A stretch of DNA of 5,924 bases. Origin: Ilumatobacteraceae bacterium. Lineage in GTDB: Bacteria; Actinomycetota; Acidimicrobiia; Acidimicrobiales; Ilumatobacteraceae. How positions within the stretch are numbered: position 1 is the first letter of the stretch; the number at the start of each line of letters is the position of its first letter. Shown here piece by piece: positions 5,265-5,924 of this stretch. The stretch is taken from positions 1 to 5,924 of the forward strand of contig JAIOXC010000085.1 of NCBI GenBank assembly GCA_021741795.1, in the 5' to 3' direction. Below the pieces are notes generated by a model. That model made no database searches. It was not told the DNA's origin and saw only the letters and a list, made by a program, of their open reading frames with translations. Both the position numbers and the translations under genes were made by a program.

Positions 5265-5924
5265 ATGACTTACAACTTTGATCGCTTCTTACGGTACGAC
5301 GAGATGGTCTCGTGGTTGCACGACTTGCAAAAACAATTTCCTGGTCTTGTGGCACTCGAAACTTATGGCAAGTCTCACAAAGGTCGTGATTTATGGATCG
5401 CTACGGTGACCGATACGTCGACCGGCGCGCACAACACCAAGCCGGCGCATTGGATCGATGCCAACATTCACGCAACCGAAGCGACAGGCAGTGTTGCCGC
5501 ATTGTTCATCTTGGAATACCTTGCCAACAACTTTGGCAAGCACGATCAAGTCACTGAAGCGTTGCGCACACGCACGTTTTATATCGTCCCCCGAGTCAAT
5601 CCAGACGGTGCGGAAGACGCGCTTCTAGATCGACCCCTGTATCACCGCTCGAGCGTGCGCTCGTGGCCGTGGCGCGATGGACATCGTTGGCCGGGTCTAA
5701 GTGTTGAAGACATTGATGGTGATGGAACAATTCGTACCATGCGCATACCCGATGTTGATGGTGCGTGGATGGAACATGAAGAAGATGCTCGCGTAATGGT
5801 TGCTGTTGGGCCACTCGGTGCAACTGCGGGAAAAACTCGTTACCGCTTACTCGATGAAGGTTTGTTGGAGAACTTTGATGGCTTCACTATTCCGATGCCA
5901 CGCGATCCGGCTGGTCTCGATCTC
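5265..5924 (+). CDS. M14-family zinc carboxypeptidase, 5' part (runs off window)
   Basis: From ATG 5265 the frame stays open for 220 codons to the window edge, so the C-terminal part is missing. ANIHATEATGS (residues 67-76) is the M14 zinc motif HxxE with H69 and E72 as ligands. PRVNPDGAE (109-117) is the conserved NPDG turn. A DIDGDGTIRTMRIPDVDG segment (149-166) is an Asp-rich insert I associate with a bacterial M14 subgroup. The window stops at AGLDL, just where that subgroup normally continues with an NRNFP-type motif supplying substrate-binding Asn and Arg. The third zinc ligand (His) would also lie beyond the edge. No signal peptide is seen in MTYNFDRFLRYDEMVSW, suggesting a cytoplasmic enzyme trimming C-terminal residues from peptides. 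The start is 36 bases from the divergent hemolysin III gene and has no clear ribosome-binding site. Confidence 0.92.
   Translation, partial: MTYNFDRFLRYDEMVSWLHDLQKQFPGLVALETYGKSHKGRDLWIATVTDTSTGAHNTKPAHWIDANIHATEATGSVAALFILEYLANNFGKHDQVTEALRTRTFYIVPRVNPDGAEDALLDRPLYHRSSVRSWPWRDGHRWPGLSVEDIDGDGTIRTMRIPDVDGAWMEHEEDARVMVAVGPLGATAGKTRYRLLDEGLLENFDGFTIPMPRDPAGLDL

Noticed and set aside
5596..5823. 75-residue minus-strand frame within the peptidase gene
   Set aside because: His/Gln/Arg-rich shadow opposite a frame containing HxxE and NPDG motifs.

Overview
The window reads as chromosomal DNA of a free-living bacterium, most likely an actinobacterium of moderate GC content (an Acidimicrobiia-like or other freshwater/planktonic lineage). 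This is inference. It rests on the GTG and TTG starts, a tRNA gene without an encoded CCA, weak or absent Shine-Dalgarno sequences beside one perfect one, and a Thr/Ser-linked secreted protein of the Ig/Fn3/Lcl type common in such genomes. No rRNA, plasmid, phage or CRISPR gene is present to fix the taxonomy.

Layout. Bases 3-119 (minus) hold a possible 38-residue membrane microprotein. A divergent 141-base gap with an imperfect inverted repeat separates it from a class I SAM-dependent methyltransferase (261-1007, plus), which is visibly more A/T-rich than the genes to its right. Seven bases beyond its stop is the 3' end of a tRNA-Lys(TTT) gene (1014-1086, minus). A YcaD-like MFS transporter follows (1148-2449, plus). 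Its stop codon lies inside an 8-bp AT-rich tandem repeat, shared with the stop codon of a convergent secreted protein gene.

That protein (2462-4549, minus) has a Cys-rich N-terminal domain, a Thr/Ser linker encoded partly by an 18-bp tandem repeat, Ig-like and fibronectin III domains, and a C-terminal Lcl/DUF1566 domain. Its open frame starts with an implausible N-terminus. Dropping one G from a six-G tract restores a textbook signal peptide from a GTG at 4541, so the gene is frameshifted in this sequence: a real lesion, a variable tract, or a sequencing error. Upstream on the same strand is a hemolysin III/PAQR membrane protein (4563-5228, minus) with a perfect ribosome-binding site. Its stop is about 20 bases before the secreted protein's start, so the two probably form an operon. 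Divergent from it, 36 bases away, is the start of an M14 zinc carboxypeptidase (5265 onward, plus), which runs off the window just before its expected second active-site motif.

The genes do not form one evident pathway. The window looks like a housekeeping region (tRNA, transporter, PAQR protein, peptidase) with two less ordinary elements: the frameshifted modular secreted protein, and the A/T-rich methyltransferase abutting the tRNA 3' end. I found no convincing evidence of an undescribed multi-gene system.
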